64,000 nt of DNA from Bradyrhizobium sp. G127 (GTDB taxonomy: Bacteria; Pseudomonadota; Alphaproteobacteria; Rhizobiales; Xanthobacteraceae). Where the stretch lies: NCBI RefSeq assembly GCF_021502575.1, contig NZ_JAKFGN010000001.1, forward strand, positions 62,001-126,000, in the 5' to 3' direction. Positions 37,177 through 46,043 of this stretch are shown piece by piece. How positions within the stretch are numbered: the stretch's first letter is position 1; each line of letters opens with the position of its first letter. Both the position numbers and the translations under genes were made by a program. The notes beneath the pieces were generated by a model that was given only the letters and a program-made list of their open reading frames with translations, was not told the origin of the DNA and did no database searches.

Positions 37177-37251
37177 CTGGTGTCCTTTCGTATCCGACGT
37201 TCGCTCGGAAAACGCTGCGAAATAAAGCGAACGTCGAATACGGGACACCAG
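37177..37251. repeat. Bulged palindrome, right unit (inverted, diverged copy)
   Basis: CTGGTGTCC pairs with GGACACCAG at the base; inner arms GTATCCGACGTTCGCT / AGCGAACGTCGAATAC pair with one mismatch. TTT bulges from the left arm. The loop contains CTGCGAA (37215-37221), the complement of the TTCGCAG in the first unit. Read inverted, it aligns with the left unit (about 60% identity) with the bulge and loop motif in the same place. Confidence 0.8.
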
Positions 37252-37295
37252 GCCAACAAGAAAGCGGCCAGAACGTGCCGCTCAGGGAGACAATA

Positions 37296-38183
37296 ATGGG
37301 CTTCGTGCTCGATACCGTCGGCAAGGTCATCGCCGGCTACCTCCAGAAAGAGGTGCCCGGCTACGAACCTTTTACGCCGAGCGATCCGGAGCGACTGCGC
37401 GGCCTGATCGAGGCCGGCGACGTGCTGCTGGTCGAGGGCAACAACCGCGTTTCCGGTATTATCAAGTATCTCACGCAGTCGACATGGTCCCATGCCGCAC
37501 TCTATGTTGGCCCGATCGATGGCGCGACGGAGCCCGATGGCGAACCGCACGTCCTGATCGAGGCCAATATCGGCGAAGGCGTTACCTCCGCGCCGCTGTC
37601 GAAATATTTTCCCTATCACACCCGCCTCTGCCGCCCGGTCGGGTTGTCCTACGAGGACCGCCACACGGTCTGCCGTTACGCCATTAACCGCATCGGCTTC
37701 GGCTACGATACCAAGAACATTCTCGACCTGATGCGCTACCTCATCCCGCTGCCCATCCCGCAGCGCTGGCGGCGGCGCATGATCTCGCTGGGCTCGGGCG
37801 ATCCCACCAAGATCATCTGCTCAGCCCTGATCGCGCAGGCGTTCGGCGCCGTGCGATATCCGATACTGCCGAAAATTACCCAGGCCGCCAGCCGTCAGGC
37901 GCGGCGGGAGATTCTTCATATCCGCGATTCGTCGCTCTACATGCCCCGCGACTTCGACATCTCGCCCTATTTCGAGATCGTCAAACCGACCATCGTCCTT
38001 GGCTTCGATTACACGGCGCTGCACTGGGCCGACACGACCAAGCCGTCCCCGGAGGTGGCGGACGAGACTGATCCCTTTCCAGAGGGAATCTTCGAAGCGC
38101 CAGAAGCGACGCTCGCGCCGTCTGACGAGACGCCAGCAGAAACGTCAACGCAAGGCAATCGGACCGGCGAACTAGCGGTATAA
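37296..38183 (+). CDS. YiiX/YebB-like N1pC/P60 cysteine hydrolase
   Basis: The 295-residue protein has a permuted NlpC/P60-type pattern: GDVLLVEGNNRVSGIIKYLTQS, then WSHAALYVG with catalytic His66, and a later KIICSALIAQAFG holding the catalytic Cys. This ordering (His first, Cys later) marks the YiiX/permuted papain-like subfamily, often lipid- or cell-wall-associated. The C-terminal ~45 residues are acidic and low-complexity. ATG at 37296 is preceded by AGGGAG. The inverted hairpin pair lies 45 bp upstream. Substrate unknown. Confidence 0.8.
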   Translation: MGFVLDTVGKVIAGYLQKEVPGYEPFTPSDPERLRGLIEAGDVLLVEGNNRVSGIIKYLTQSTWSHAALYVGPIDGATEPDGEPHVLIEANIGEGVTSAPLSKYFPYHTRLCRPVGLSYEDRHTVCRYAINRIGFGYDTKNILDLMRYLIPLPIPQRWRRRMISLGSGDPTKIICSALIAQAFGAVRYPILPKITQAASRQARREILHIRDSSLYMPRDFDISPYFEIVKPTIVLGFDYTALHWADTTKPSPEVADETDPFPEGIFEAPEATLAPSDETPAETSTQGNRTGELAV

Positions 38184-38270
38184 TGCGCCTTATATTTGCC
38201 CGGCACTTGCCCGAGACCTTCCCCATATCTAACTCTCGCTAGGTTTTTTAGCGTTTGTGGAGGAAGGCCC

Positions 38271-39023
38271 ATGCTTGACGCCGTCTACAAGGCGTTGTCC
38301 CAGATCCTGTCGCCGCCGATGCGCTCCATCCTGTGGAGGTCGGTCGGTCTCGCGCTGGTGCTGATCGTGGTGGCGGCGATCTCGCTGCAGCGGGTGCTGA
38401 GCTGGCTCGCCGGATCGGGAGAGGTCTGGGCGGAAACGATGGTCGGGTCCGACTATCACACCCTCATCAACATTCTTGCGTGGATCGTCTCGATTGCCGC
38501 AGGCCTCGGCGTTGTGGTCGGCGCGGTATTTCTGATGCCGGCAATCACGTCGCTGGTCGCCAGCGTATTCGTCGACGACGTCGCCGACATCGTCGAGCGC
38601 GAGCATTATCCGGCCGAACGTCCCGGCGTGGCGCTACCGGTCGGCCGCGCCGTCATCGAAGGCTCCAAGACCGCGCTGCTCACGATCCTGGTCTATCTGA
38701 TCGCGCTGCCGTTCGTGTTCATCGCGGGGGCAGGTTTCATCGTGTTCTTCATCGCCACCGCATGGCTACTCGGCCGCGAGTATTTCGAACTCGCCGCCAT
38801 GCGCTTCCGCACACCGGAAGAAGCCAAACTGATGCGCAAGCAGAACGGCGCGATCGTCTTCACGGCAGGCCTGTTCATCGCAGCCTTTGTGTCGATCCCG
38901 ATCGTCAATCTCGCAACGCCGCTGTTCGGCATGGCCTTCATGGTCCACATGCACAAGCGGTTGTCCGGTCCGCGACCCGAACTGATCGAGCCAACGCGGC
39001 GGACCAGCGTGCCGACGGCGTAG
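38271..39023 (+). CDS. CysZ/EI24-like membrane protein
   Basis: The 250-residue protein matches the EI24/CysZ family: LSPPMRSILWRSVGLALVLIVV, a long hydrophobic hairpin, FVDDVADIVEREHYP, and LGREYFELAAMRFRTPEEA(K). It has about four membrane segments. CysZ is a sulfate channel in enterobacteria; with no other cysteine-pathway gene nearby, transport of sulfate here is inference. A GGAGGAAGG site precedes the ATG. Confidence 0.85.
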   Translation: MLDAVYKALSQILSPPMRSILWRSVGLALVLIVVAAISLQRVLSWLAGSGEVWAETMVGSDYHTLINILAWIVSIAAGLGVVVGAVFLMPAITSLVASVFVDDVADIVEREHYPAERPGVALPVGRAVIEGSKTALLTILVYLIALPFVFIAGAGFIVFFIATAWLLGREYFELAAMRFRTPEEAKLMRKQNGAIVFTAGLFIAAFVSIPIVNLATPLFGMAFMVHMHKRLSGPRPELIEPTRRTSVPTA

Positions 39024-39034
39024 AGCCGCGAGAT

Positions 39035-39140
39035 CGTCATTTCGAGCAATTGCGAGCGAACCCGGAATCTCGCCGTTGCTTCCGATGAACTCTTCGGGAT
39101 TCCGGATCGGTCTGCTTCGCGGACGCGTCCGGAATGACAA
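39035..39140. repeat. Intergenic palindromic repeat between CysZ-like gene and nth
   Basis: It starts CGTCATTTCGAGC and ends CCGGAATGACAACG, with inner CCCGGAATCTCG and GGGATTCCGG pairing as a second stem. It lies between convergent genes. This type of 'GTCATT...AATGAC' element is common in Bradyrhizobium-group genomes; a fragment of a similar one lies at about 55670. Confidence 0.6.
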
Positions 39141-39149
39141 CGCGTTGGG

Positions 39150-39884
39150 TCAGACGACCGTCTTCTCCGGCCACCGGCACAGATCGTTGATGATGCAGAC
39201 CTCGCAGCGCGGCTTGCGCGCGACGCAGGTGTAGCGCCCGTGCAAAATCAGCCAGTGATGGGCGTGGCGTTTGAACTCGGCGGGAATGATCTTCTCCAGA
39301 CCCAGTTCCACTTCCAGCGGCGTCTTGCCCGGCGCGAGACCGGTGCGATTGCCGACCCGAAACAGATGCGTGTCGACCGCAATGGTCGGCTCGCCGAAGG
39401 CGATGTTGAGCACCACATTAGCGGTCTTGCGGCCGACGCCGGGCAGCGATTCCAGCGCTTCACGGCTGCGCGGCACCTGGCTGCCGTACTCGGCGATCAG
39501 CCGCTCCGACAGCGCGATGACGTTCTTCGCCTTGTTACGATAAAGACCAATCGTCTTGATATAGTCGCGGACCTTTTCCTCGCCGAGCGCCACCATCTTT
39601 TCCGGCGTATCGGCGACCGGAAACAGGTGGCGCGTCGCCTTGTTGACGCCGACGTCGGTCGCCTGCGCCGACAGTGCCACCGCTATCAGCAGCGTGTACG
39701 GGTTGAGATGTTCGAGCTCGCCCTTCGGCTCGGGATTGGCCTTGCGGAAACGGCTGAAGGCCTCGACCACCTCCGCTTCCGTCCAGGGCTTGGATTTCGA
39801 TGATTTCCGCGCCGGTTTCACCGGCTTGACTGCGCGGATTTGGGGCAGTGACTTTGAACGGGTCGTGATCGCCTTTTTCGCCAT
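39150..39884 (-). CDS. nth: Endonuclease III
   Basis: Nth is the bifunctional glycosylase/AP lyase that removes oxidised pyrimidines. The 244-residue protein has a basic 30-residue N-tail, the helix-hairpin-helix LPGVGRKTANVVL, catalytic Asp in VDTHLFRVGNR, and the [4Fe-4S] loop C-X6-C-X2-C-X5-C at the C-terminus (CVARKPRCEVCIINDLC). Catalytic Lys precedes the hairpin region in the ALSAQATDVGVNKATR helix set. It is divergent from the DUF2244 gene across 22 bp. Confidence 0.97.
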   Translation of the reverse strand: MAKKAITTRSKSLPQIRAVKPVKPARKSSKSKPWTEAEVVEAFSRFRKANPEPKGELEHLNPYTLLIAVALSAQATDVGVNKATRHLFPVADTPEKMVALGEEKVRDYIKTIGLYRNKAKNVIALSERLIAEYGSQVPRSREALESLPGVGRKTANVVLNIAFGEPTIAVDTHLFRVGNRTGLAPGKTPLEVELGLEKIIPAEFKRHAHHWLILHGRYTCVARKPRCEVCIINDLCRWPEKTVV

Positions 39885-39906
39885 GATCCCGGTATAATAA
39901 GCTGCG

Positions 39907-40431
39907 ATGGACACCTGCAATGACTTTGATCCCGCGCGGGACGCAGAGACCCCTCTGTTCTGTGCGCGACTGACGCCGCACCGCTCGTTGACCCGCGGCG
40001 GATTTCTGGCGCTGATGGGATTCGTTACCCTCGTCAGTTTCCTGGCAGGGCTCGCATTCCTGCTGATGGGCGCATGGCCGGTGTTCGGATTCTTCGGGCT
40101 CGACGTCTTGATTATTTACTGGGCGTTTCGGCAGAATTTCCGCAGCGCCGCCGCCACCGAAGATATTTTCGTCACACCCTATGAAATCCGCGTCCGGCGC
40201 GTCAGCCATCGCGGCCATATCGCCGAATGGACACTGAATCCGCTGTGGGTGCGGCTCGAGCGGATAGAAGACGACGAATTCGGCATCGAGAAACTCTATC
40301 TGGTCTCGAGGGGACGGCGGTTCTCGATTGCCAGCTTCCTCGGGCCTGACGAAAAAGCCAGCTTCGCCAAGGCGTTGCTGGCTGCGCTGCACGCCGCGAA
40401 ACGCGGGCCGAGCTATCACCACATCGCCTGA
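39907..40431 (+). CDS. DUF2244 integral membrane protein
   Basis: The 174-residue protein has two adjacent membrane helices (about 35-55 and 58-76, GFLALMGFVTLVSFLAGLAFLL and MGAWPVFGFFGLDVLIIYWAF split by a turn), then a soluble domain with FVTPYEIRVRRV and VRLERIEDDEFGI. This is the DUF2244 layout in alphaproteobacteria. Function unknown. Its start is 22 bp from nth on the opposite strand, so the two share a promoter region. Confidence 0.85.
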   Translation: MDTCNDFDPARDAETPLFCARLTPHRSLTRGGFLALMGFVTLVSFLAGLAFLLMGAWPVFGFFGLDVLIIYWAFRQNFRSAAATEDIFVTPYEIRVRRVSHRGHIAEWTLNPLWVRLERIEDDEFGIEKLYLVSRGRRFSIASFLGPDEKASFAKALLAALHAAKRGPSYHHIA

Positions 40432-40525
40432 ACGAGGCCGGTGTCGGAAACAGAAATCGGGTGGTTGCGGCAAGACAAGCGGCCTACATCCGGATCATGA
40501 TGAACAACGCCTCAACCGGTGCGCC

Positions 40526-41437
40526 ATGATCAACACCGCAATGACGAAATCCGTTCTGACCGACCTGCAACTCGCCAAGCCGTCGAAGCAGGGCGCGGCG
40601 CTGCGCGACTACGATTCAGTTCGCCGCGCCATCGGCTTCATTTCGGAGCAATGGCGCACGCAACCGACCATCGAGGCGATGGCCGACGCCGCGCATCTCA
40701 CACCCGACGAACTGCACCACCTGTTCCGCCGTTGGGCCGGATTGACGCCGAAGGATTTCATGCAGGCGCTGACCCTCGACCACGCCAAGCGGCTGCTCCG
40801 CGATTCCGCCAGCGTGCTCGACGCCGCCTATGATTCCGGCCTCTCCGGTCCGGGACGGCTGCATGATTTATTCGTCACCCACGAAGCAATGTCGCCGGGT
40901 GAATGGAAGAAGGGCGGCGCGGGCATGGTGCTGCGCTACGGCTTTCATCCCTCGCCGTTCGGCATGGCCGTGGTGATCGCCAGCGAGCGTGGGCTTGCGG
41001 GGCTGGCCTTTGCTGACGAGGGCGAGGAAATGCCGGCGCTGGCCGACATGCAGCGGCGCTGGCCGCTGGCGACCTATATCGAATCCTTCGCTGGGACCGC
41101 GCCATTCGCCAAGCGCATCTTCGATTCCTCGCAATGGCGCGATGACCAGCCGCTGCGCGTGGTGCTGATCGGCACCGATTTCGAGGTGCGGGTGTGGGAG
41201 ACGCTCCTGAAGATTCCTATGGGACGCGCTACCACTTACTCAGACGTCGCCAGCAAGATCGAGAAGCCGAAAGCGTCACGCGCTGTCGGAGCAGCGGTCG
41301 GCCGCAATCCGATCTCGTTCGTGGTGCCGTGCCATCGCGTGCTGGGAAAAAGCGGTGCACTCACCGGCTATCACTGGGGCATCACCCGCAAGCGCGCGAT
41401 GCTCGGCTGGGAAAGCGGACAGGCGGGGGGTATTTAA
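40526..41437 (+). CDS. ada: AraC-type HTH fused to methylated-DNA-protein cysteine methyltransferase
   Basis: The 303-residue protein joins an AraC helix-turn-helix (about 30-125: [30 protein letters not shown]) to a C-terminal O6-alkylguanine transferase domain with the acceptor motif PCHRV (about 271-275) and preceding GRNPISFVV. This is Ada-like but lacks the N-terminal zinc/phosphotriester Cys domain of E. coli Ada, so it probably repairs O6-methylguanine without the same methyl-switch. Start at ATG 40526 or 40541. Its stop overlaps the gpmA stop (convergent). Confidence 0.85.
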   Translation: MINTAMTKSVLTDLQLAKPSKQGAALRDYDSVRRAIGFISEQWRTQPTIEAMADAAHLTPDELHHLFRRWAGLTPKDFMQALTLDHAKRLLRDSASVLDAAYDSGLSGPGRLHDLFVTHEAMSPGEWKKGGAGMVLRYGFHPSPFGMAVVIASERGLAGLAFADEGEEMPALADMQRRWPLATYIESFAGTAPFAKRIFDSSQWRDDQPLRVVLIGTDFEVRVWETLLKIPMGRATTYSDVASKIEKPKASRAVGAAVGRNPISFVVPCHRVLGKSGALTGYHWGITRKRAMLGWESGQAGGI

Positions 41438-42057
41438 CCCGCCAGATCCTTGACCGACGCCACGGTGGAATCTGCGTTGAGCCGGTAGACAACCGGGGCG
41501 CCGGTGCCGAGTTCACGCTTCAGAATCTGCTCAGGCGTCAGCTTTTCCAGCACCATGATCAGCGCACGCAGCGAATTACCGTGCGCCGCCACCAGCGTGC
41601 GCTGGCCACGCAGCACGCAGGGGAGAATCTCCTGCACATAGTAGGGCAGCGTGCGCGCCAGCGTGTCCTTGAGGCTTTCGCCGCCGGGCGGGGGCACGTC
41701 GTAGGAGCGACGCCAGATCAAGACCTGTTCCTCGCCCCACTTGGCGCGGGCGTCATCCTTGTTGAGACCGGACAGGTCGCCGTAGTCGCGCTCGTTCAGC
41801 GCGAGATTCTTCGTCACCGGAATGCCGCTCTGGCCCATCTCCTTCAGCGCGAGATCGAGCGTGTGCTGGGCGCGCGTCAGCGCCGAGGTAAACGCGACAT
41901 CGAACGACAGCCCCTGCTCTTTCAGCTTGCGGCCGGCAGCCACGGCTTCCTTGACGCCCAATTCGGTGAGGCCAGGGTCTTTCCAGCCGGTGAAAAGATT
42001 CTTCAGATTCCATTCGCTCTGGCCGTGACGCACGAGCACGAGAAGACGGTCGCTCAT
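41434..42057 (-). CDS. gpmA: 2,3-bisphosphoglycerate-dependent phosphoglycerate mutase
   Basis: GpmA interconverts 3- and 2-phosphoglycerate in glycolysis. The 207-residue protein has the phosphohistidine motif RHGQSEW with His11, the [11 protein letters not shown] loop, and the later [10 protein letters not shown] with the second catalytic His. The short length is typical of alphaproteobacterial forms. ATG at 42057 is preferred over a longer frame to 42108. It is 25 bp downstream of dapB on the same strand. Confidence 0.96.
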   Translation of the reverse strand: MSDRLLVLVRHGQSEWNLKNLFTGWKDPGLTELGVKEAVAAGRKLKEQGLSFDVAFTSALTRAQHTLDLALKEMGQSGIPVTKNLALNERDYGDLSGLNKDDARAKWGEEQVLIWRRSYDVPPPGGESLKDTLARTLPYYVQEILPCVLRGQRTLVAAHGNSLRALIMVLEKLTPEQILKRELGTGAPVVYRLNADSTVASVKDLAG

Positions 42058-42082
42058 TCTTTCAGTTCCAACTCTCAGGGTG

Positions 42083-42898
42083 TTATTTGGCGCCGATGCC
42101 GAGCACATCGGCCATGGTGTAGAAGCCCGGCCTCTTGCCCTGCGCCCACATCGCCGCCTTCAGCGCGCCGCGCGCAAAGATCATGCGGTCTTCCGACTTG
42201 TGCGCAAGCTCGATGCGTTCATAGGGACCGGCGAAAATCACCGTGTGGTCGCCGGTGGCAGTGCCACCGCGCAGCGTCGCAAAGCCGATGTCGCCACGAT
42301 TGCGCGCGCCGGTGTGGCCGTCGCGCGCGCGCACCGAGCGCTGTTCGAGATCGACGCCACGGCCGTCCGCAGCAGCCTGCCCAAGCAGATAGGCCGTGCC
42401 CGAGGGCGCATCGATCTTCTGGCGGTGATGCATTTCGAGAATCTCGATGTCGAAATCTTCGTCCAGTGACTTCGCCACCTGCTTCACCAGCGCCGCCAGC
42501 AGATTGACGCCAAGGCTCATGTTGCCGGACTGCACGACGATGGCCTGCGAGGTCACGCTTCTGATCACCGCATTGTCCGATGCCGTGAGACCGGTGGTGC
42601 CGATGACATGGACGAGGTTGCGCTGGGCGGCGATGGCGACGTTGGCGATGGTCGCCGCCGGAACGGTGAAATCGAGGATGCCATCGGCCTCCTTCGACAA
42701 CGTCCAGAGGTCGCCCGAGATTTCGACGCCATTGGTGGGAAGCCCCGCCAGCAGGCCGGAATCCTGGCCCAGCAGCTCGGAACCCGGCGCTTCCAACGCA
42801 CCGGCCAGCACGGCGCCGGGCGTCTCGGCGATGGCGCGGATCAGGGTCCGCCCCATTTTGCCTCCGGCTCCAGCAACGATCAGGCGCATATCGGCCAT
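42083..42898 (-). CDS. dapB: 4-hydroxy-tetrahydrodipicolinate reductase
   Basis: DapB performs the NAD(P)H-dependent second step of the lysine/diaminopimelate pathway, feeding peptidoglycan. The 271-residue protein has the dinucleotide motif GAGGKMG (about 10-16), DFTVPAATI, the [15 protein letters not shown] catalytic segment with His and Lys, and a C-terminal [11 protein letters not shown]. It precedes gpmA in the same direction. Confidence 0.97.
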   Translation of the reverse strand: MADMRLIVAGAGGKMGRTLIRAIAETPGAVLAGALEAPGSELLGQDSGLLAGLPTNGVEISGDLWTLSKEADGILDFTVPAATIANVAIAAQRNLVHVIGTTGLTASDNAVIRSVTSQAIVVQSGNMSLGVNLLAALVKQVAKSLDEDFDIEILEMHHRQKIDAPSGTAYLLGQAAADGRGVDLEQRSVRARDGHTGARNRGDIGFATLRGGTATGDHTVIFAGPYERIELAHKSEDRMIFARGALKAAMWAQGKRPGFYTMADVLGIGAK

Positions 42899-43102
42899 AT
42901 CCAGCCCTCAAAAGCGGTTTTCAAGCGTGTTCTGGCGGTATAGCGGCGCAAAGCCACGGCGGCAACCTGAGCAGGGGGCGCTTCTCGGAGACCCTTAACG
43001 CAAAGCCGTTCCGCTTCGCATTAGCGAACGCTATGAAGGTCATGCCGGGGTCACGCAGCCGTCCTACTGCTGCCAGCCCAAATGCTCCGAGGGACAACCG
43101 TC

Positions 43103-44095
43103 ATGCACCTGCCGCCCGCTATTTCCGCCGCGATGCTTGCGATCGCGGTCCTCCTCTCGCCCGCGCAGGCTTCGGAAAACATCGGCGGCGAAAACGCCTT
43201 CTCCTTCGTGGCGCTGGGCGACATGCCCTACAATCTGCCCGACGACTATGCGAAATTCGACCGCCTGATCGCGGCCGTAAACCGGCTGAAGCCCGCCTTC
43301 ACTCTGCACATGGGTGACATCAAGTCCGGCGCACTTCCATGCACCGACGAGGTGCTCAAGAAAGCCTACGACCAGATCCAGACCTTCGAGAGCGCGCTGG
43401 TCTATACCATCGGCGATAACGAATGGCTCGACTGCCACCGCAAGGCCGCCGGCGGCTACAACCCGCGCGAGCGGCTGGCGAAGCTGCGCGAGATGTTTTT
43501 CGCAACACCGTCAAGATCGCTCGGCAAGACTCCGCTCGACCTGGAAAGCCAGGCATTGCTGATGCCGGAATTCTCGACCTATGTGGAGAACACGCGTTTT
43601 GACAAAAACGGCGTGATGTTCCTCACCGCCCATGTGCCCGGATCGAACAACGGCTTCGAGGCGCAGGACCCCGAAGCAGCGCCGGAATTTTTCGCGCGTG
43701 ACAAGGCCAATGTCGCATGGATCGAGGCGGGCTTTGCGAAAGCGAAAGCGGACAATGCCAAGGCCGTGGTCATGTTCGTGCAGGCGGAATTCAACGAGGC
43801 GCGTTTTCCGAACGGCGCGATGCCGCGTCAATCGGGCTTTACGAGAACACTCGATGCGATCGAGGCCGGCGCGACAAATTTCGGCAAACCCGTGCTGCTG
43901 ATCCACGGCGACGAACACTATTTTTCGATCGCACCGCTGCGCAACAGCAAGGGCAGGCCGATACCCGGCGTCAACAAGCTGATGGTCTATGGCGACACGC
44001 TGGTCCACGCGGTGCGGGTGGTGGTCGATCCCGACAGCAGCAACGTGTTCGGATTCATCCCGCTGATTGTTCCGGAAAACGGAATGGGGAAATAG
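43103..44095 (+). CDS. Exported metallophosphoesterase-like protein
   Basis: The 330-residue protein has a signal peptide (MHLPPAISAAMLAIAVLLSPAQA). The mature part shows a phosphoesterase pattern: VALGDMPYNL (dimetal Asp), LHMGDIKSG, TIGDNEWLDC and a late LLIHGDEHYF. These could bind two metal ions in the periplasm. Length and layout suit the calcineurin-like superfamily, but I cannot name a substrate. ATG at 43103 has GAGGGA eight bases upstream. It stands alone; a repeat follows. Confidence 0.75.
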   Translation: MHLPPAISAAMLAIAVLLSPAQASENIGGENAFSFVALGDMPYNLPDDYAKFDRLIAAVNRLKPAFTLHMGDIKSGALPCTDEVLKKAYDQIQTFESALVYTIGDNEWLDCHRKAAGGYNPRERLAKLREMFFATPSRSLGKTPLDLESQALLMPEFSTYVENTRFDKNGVMFLTAHVPGSNNGFEAQDPEAAPEFFARDKANVAWIEAGFAKAKADNAKAVVMFVQAEFNEARFPNGAMPRQSGFTRTLDAIEAGATNFGKPVLLIHGDEHYFSIAPLRNSKGRPIPGVNKLMVYGDTLVHAVRVVVDPDSSNVFGFIPLIVPENGMGK

Positions 44096-44110
44096 GCGGA
44101 GAGTAACTTC

Positions 44111-44222
44111 GTGCCGTCACCCTGAGGTGCCGAAGCGAAGCGGAGACTTCGAAGGACGACGCGTTGTTCCGGATGGTCATCCTTCGAGGCTCGCAAGAGC
44201 CCGCACCTCAGGATGACGGCAC
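44111..44222. repeat. Inverted intergenic repeat between the phosphoesterase and DUF1330 genes
   Basis: GTGCCGTCACCCTGAGGTGC (44111-44130) pairs with the inverted copy ending at 44222 with few mismatches. Inside, ACTTCGAAGGA...TCCTTCGAGG form a second pair. It is located between convergent genes, as are most repeats in this window. Confidence 0.7.
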
Positions 44223-44255
44223 AGCTTTTGTCGTGTTAATCGAAACGCATCGCGT

Positions 44256-44561
44256 TCAAGGCTGCTCGCCGTCATAGCCTTCGATGATGACGATCTCGCC
44301 ATTGGAATGCGGCGTGCGGGCTTTGACCAGCGTCTGATACTCCGGCGATTTGTAGCAGGCGAGTGCGGTCGCGTAGTCCTTGAACTCGATCACCACGTTG
44401 CGCGAGCGCGCCGGGCCTTCGTGCCCCTCGTGAGTGCCGCCGCGCACCAGGAATTTCGCGCCGTATTTCTTGAACACCGCGCCATTGTGCGCAACGTAAT
44501 CCCTTTTGTAAGCATCGAGGTCATGCACATCGATGCGCGCGATCCAGTAACCCTTGGCCAT
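44256..44561 (-). CDS. DUF1330 family protein
   Basis: The 101-residue protein matches DUF1330 (ferredoxin-like dimeric alpha/beta barrel): AKGYWIARIDVHDLDAYKRDYV, RNVVIEFKDYATALACYKSPEYQ. Such proteins are small and soluble, often near metabolic genes, and of unknown function. It follows pyrF by 20 bp on the same strand and is probably co-transcribed with it. Confidence 0.85.
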   Translation of the reverse strand: MAKGYWIARIDVHDLDAYKRDYVAHNGAVFKKYGAKFLVRGGTHEGHEGPARSRNVVIEFKDYATALACYKSPEYQTLVKARTPHSNGEIVIIEGYDGEQP

Positions 44562-44581
44562 TTTGGTCTCCCTTTTTGTTT

Positions 44582-45289
44582 TTAGCCGCCTGCCTGAACG
44601 ATCTCGGCGACGATTGCCTCCGCCGCCACCTTCGGATCGGACGCTTCCACAACGGGACGGCCGACCACGAGGTAATCTGCGCCGGCGGAAATCGCGCGGC
44701 CCGGCGTCATGACGCGCTTCTGGTCGCCGACGACGCTGCCTGCGGGCCGAATGCCCGGCGTCACCAGCGCCATCTGCGCACCGATGATTCCGCGCACGGT
44801 GGTAGCTTCCTCTCCGGAACAAACCAGTCCATCGATACCAAGCGCCTGCGCCTGCAATGCGCGTGCTTCCACCAGATCGGACACGCCGAAGCGATAGCCC
44901 GCCGCATGCAGATCGTCGTCATCGTAAGAGGTCAGCACCGTGACCGCGAGAATTTTCAGCGACGGTCCGCGCGCATCGACCGCCGCCTTCATGGTCTGCG
45001 GATAGGCGTGCACCGTAGCGAAGGTCGCACCAAGTTTTGCGATGCTCTCGATGCCCTTCGCAACTGTGTTGCCGATATCGTGCAGCTTGAGATCGACGAA
45101 GACTTTCTTGCCGCGGTCGGCCAATTTCGGGACCAACGACAGGCCGCCGGCATAGGCGAGCTGATACCCGATCTTGTAGAACGTCACGCTGTCGCCGAGC
45201 CGCGCGATCAATGCTTCCGCCGCCTCGACGCTGGAGAGATCGAGGGCCAGGATCAGCCGGTCGCGGGGATCGATAGGGGTTGGCTTCAT
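44582..45289 (-). CDS. pyrF: Orotidine 5'-phosphate decarboxylase
   Basis: PyrF makes UMP from OMP, the last step of pyrimidine synthesis. The 235-residue TIM-barrel protein has the catalytic D-x-K-x2-D set in [13 protein letters not shown] (Asp66, Lys68, Asp71) and the later TPGIRP...[10 protein letters not shown] phosphate grip. It lies 6 bp after the FMN reductase gene and before DUF1330. Confidence 0.97.
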   Translation of the reverse strand: MKPTPIDPRDRLILALDLSSVEAAEALIARLGDSVTFYKIGYQLAYAGGLSLVPKLADRGKKVFVDLKLHDIGNTVAKGIESIAKLGATFATVHAYPQTMKAAVDARGPSLKILAVTVLTSYDDDDLHAAGYRFGVSDLVEARALQAQALGIDGLVCSGEEATTVRGIIGAQMALVTPGIRPAGSVVGDQKRVMTPGRAISAGADYLVVGRPVVEASDPKVAAEAIVAEIVQAGG

Positions 45290-45295
45290 ATCGTC

Positions 45296-45877
45296 TCACA
45301 TGGTCTGCTGGGCGGCTTCAATCAACTGGCGCAGGGTTCCGCGCAACATCTCGGCGTCGGACGGGTCCTTCAGGCGATCCATCTCGTCAAAAGCCTGGTC
45401 GGCGAAGGACAGCGCCATCTGCTTCGGGATGACGGTGGCGCCGCAGCCGAGCGCCAGAATCTGCCGCAACGCCATCAGCACGCGCAATCCACCGAACTTT
45501 TCCTCGGAGGCAGCGCCGATGGCAAACACGCGGTCGCGAAATGCCTGACCGAAGATCTCGTTGCGGTCGCGCGCCCGCGTTGCCCAGTCGATGGCGTTTT
45601 TCAGCAGCGGCGGCACCGAGGAGTTGTATTCCGGGGTGATGATGAAAACGCCGTGATGCGCGCCGATCATGCGTTTGAGATTGAAGGCGTTGGCCGGCAC
45701 GCCGGATTTCGCCTCAAGATCACCGTCGTAGATCGGCAGCGGGTAGTCGGCGAGAGAAATCAGCGTGACATTCACATCGAGCAGCGCCAGCTCCTTGGCC
45801 GCCACGGCCGCCAGTCTCGCATTGAACGAGCCGGTCCGCAGCGAGCCGGGAATGACGAGGATTTTCAGCGCGGCCAT
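45296..45877 (-). CDS. NADPH-dependent FMN reductase-like flavoprotein
   Basis: The 193-residue protein is a flavodoxin-fold reductase: GSLRTGSFNARLA (phosphate loop, about 11-23), TPEYNSSVPPLLKNAIDW with the family PEYNxxxPxxxKNAIDW motif. It probably reduces FMN, quinones or azo compounds. Three minus-strand genes (this, pyrF, DUF1330) are closely spaced and likely one transcript; no metabolic link is obvious. Confidence 0.9.
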   Translation of the reverse strand: MAALKILVIPGSLRTGSFNARLAAVAAKELALLDVNVTLISLADYPLPIYDGDLEAKSGVPANAFNLKRMIGAHHGVFIITPEYNSSVPPLLKNAIDWATRARDRNEIFGQAFRDRVFAIGAASEEKFGGLRVLMALRQILALGCGATVIPKQMALSFADQAFDEMDRLKDPSDAEMLRGTLRQLIEAAQQTM

Positions 45878-45994
45878 GATGTCCCTTCGCCTTCAAACAG
45901 AACCGAGGCGGCTCATGGCGAAAGCGCAGAGAGTTTATAGCTTGGCGGATTTAGAGACGCAAAAAGAGGGCTGAAAAGACCGATCCTATTTAAT

Positions 45995-46043
45995 GGGCAT
46001 GATCTGGTCCGAAAACCGGTGCCCACTTTTCGGGATCATGCCC
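45995..46043. repeat. Palindromic repeat with nested arms (GGGCATGATC...GATCATGCCC)
   Basis: Outer arms GGGCATGATC (45995-46004) and GATCATGCCC (46034-46043); inner arms CCGAAAA and TTTTCGG (46009-46015, 46027-46033). It abuts the methyltransferase stop and may terminate it. This sequence type recurs widely in rhizobial genomes (RIME-like). Confidence 0.75.

Noticed and set aside
44576-45940. 454-residue plus-strand open frame
   Set aside because: Antisense to pyrF and the FMN reductase, both certain.
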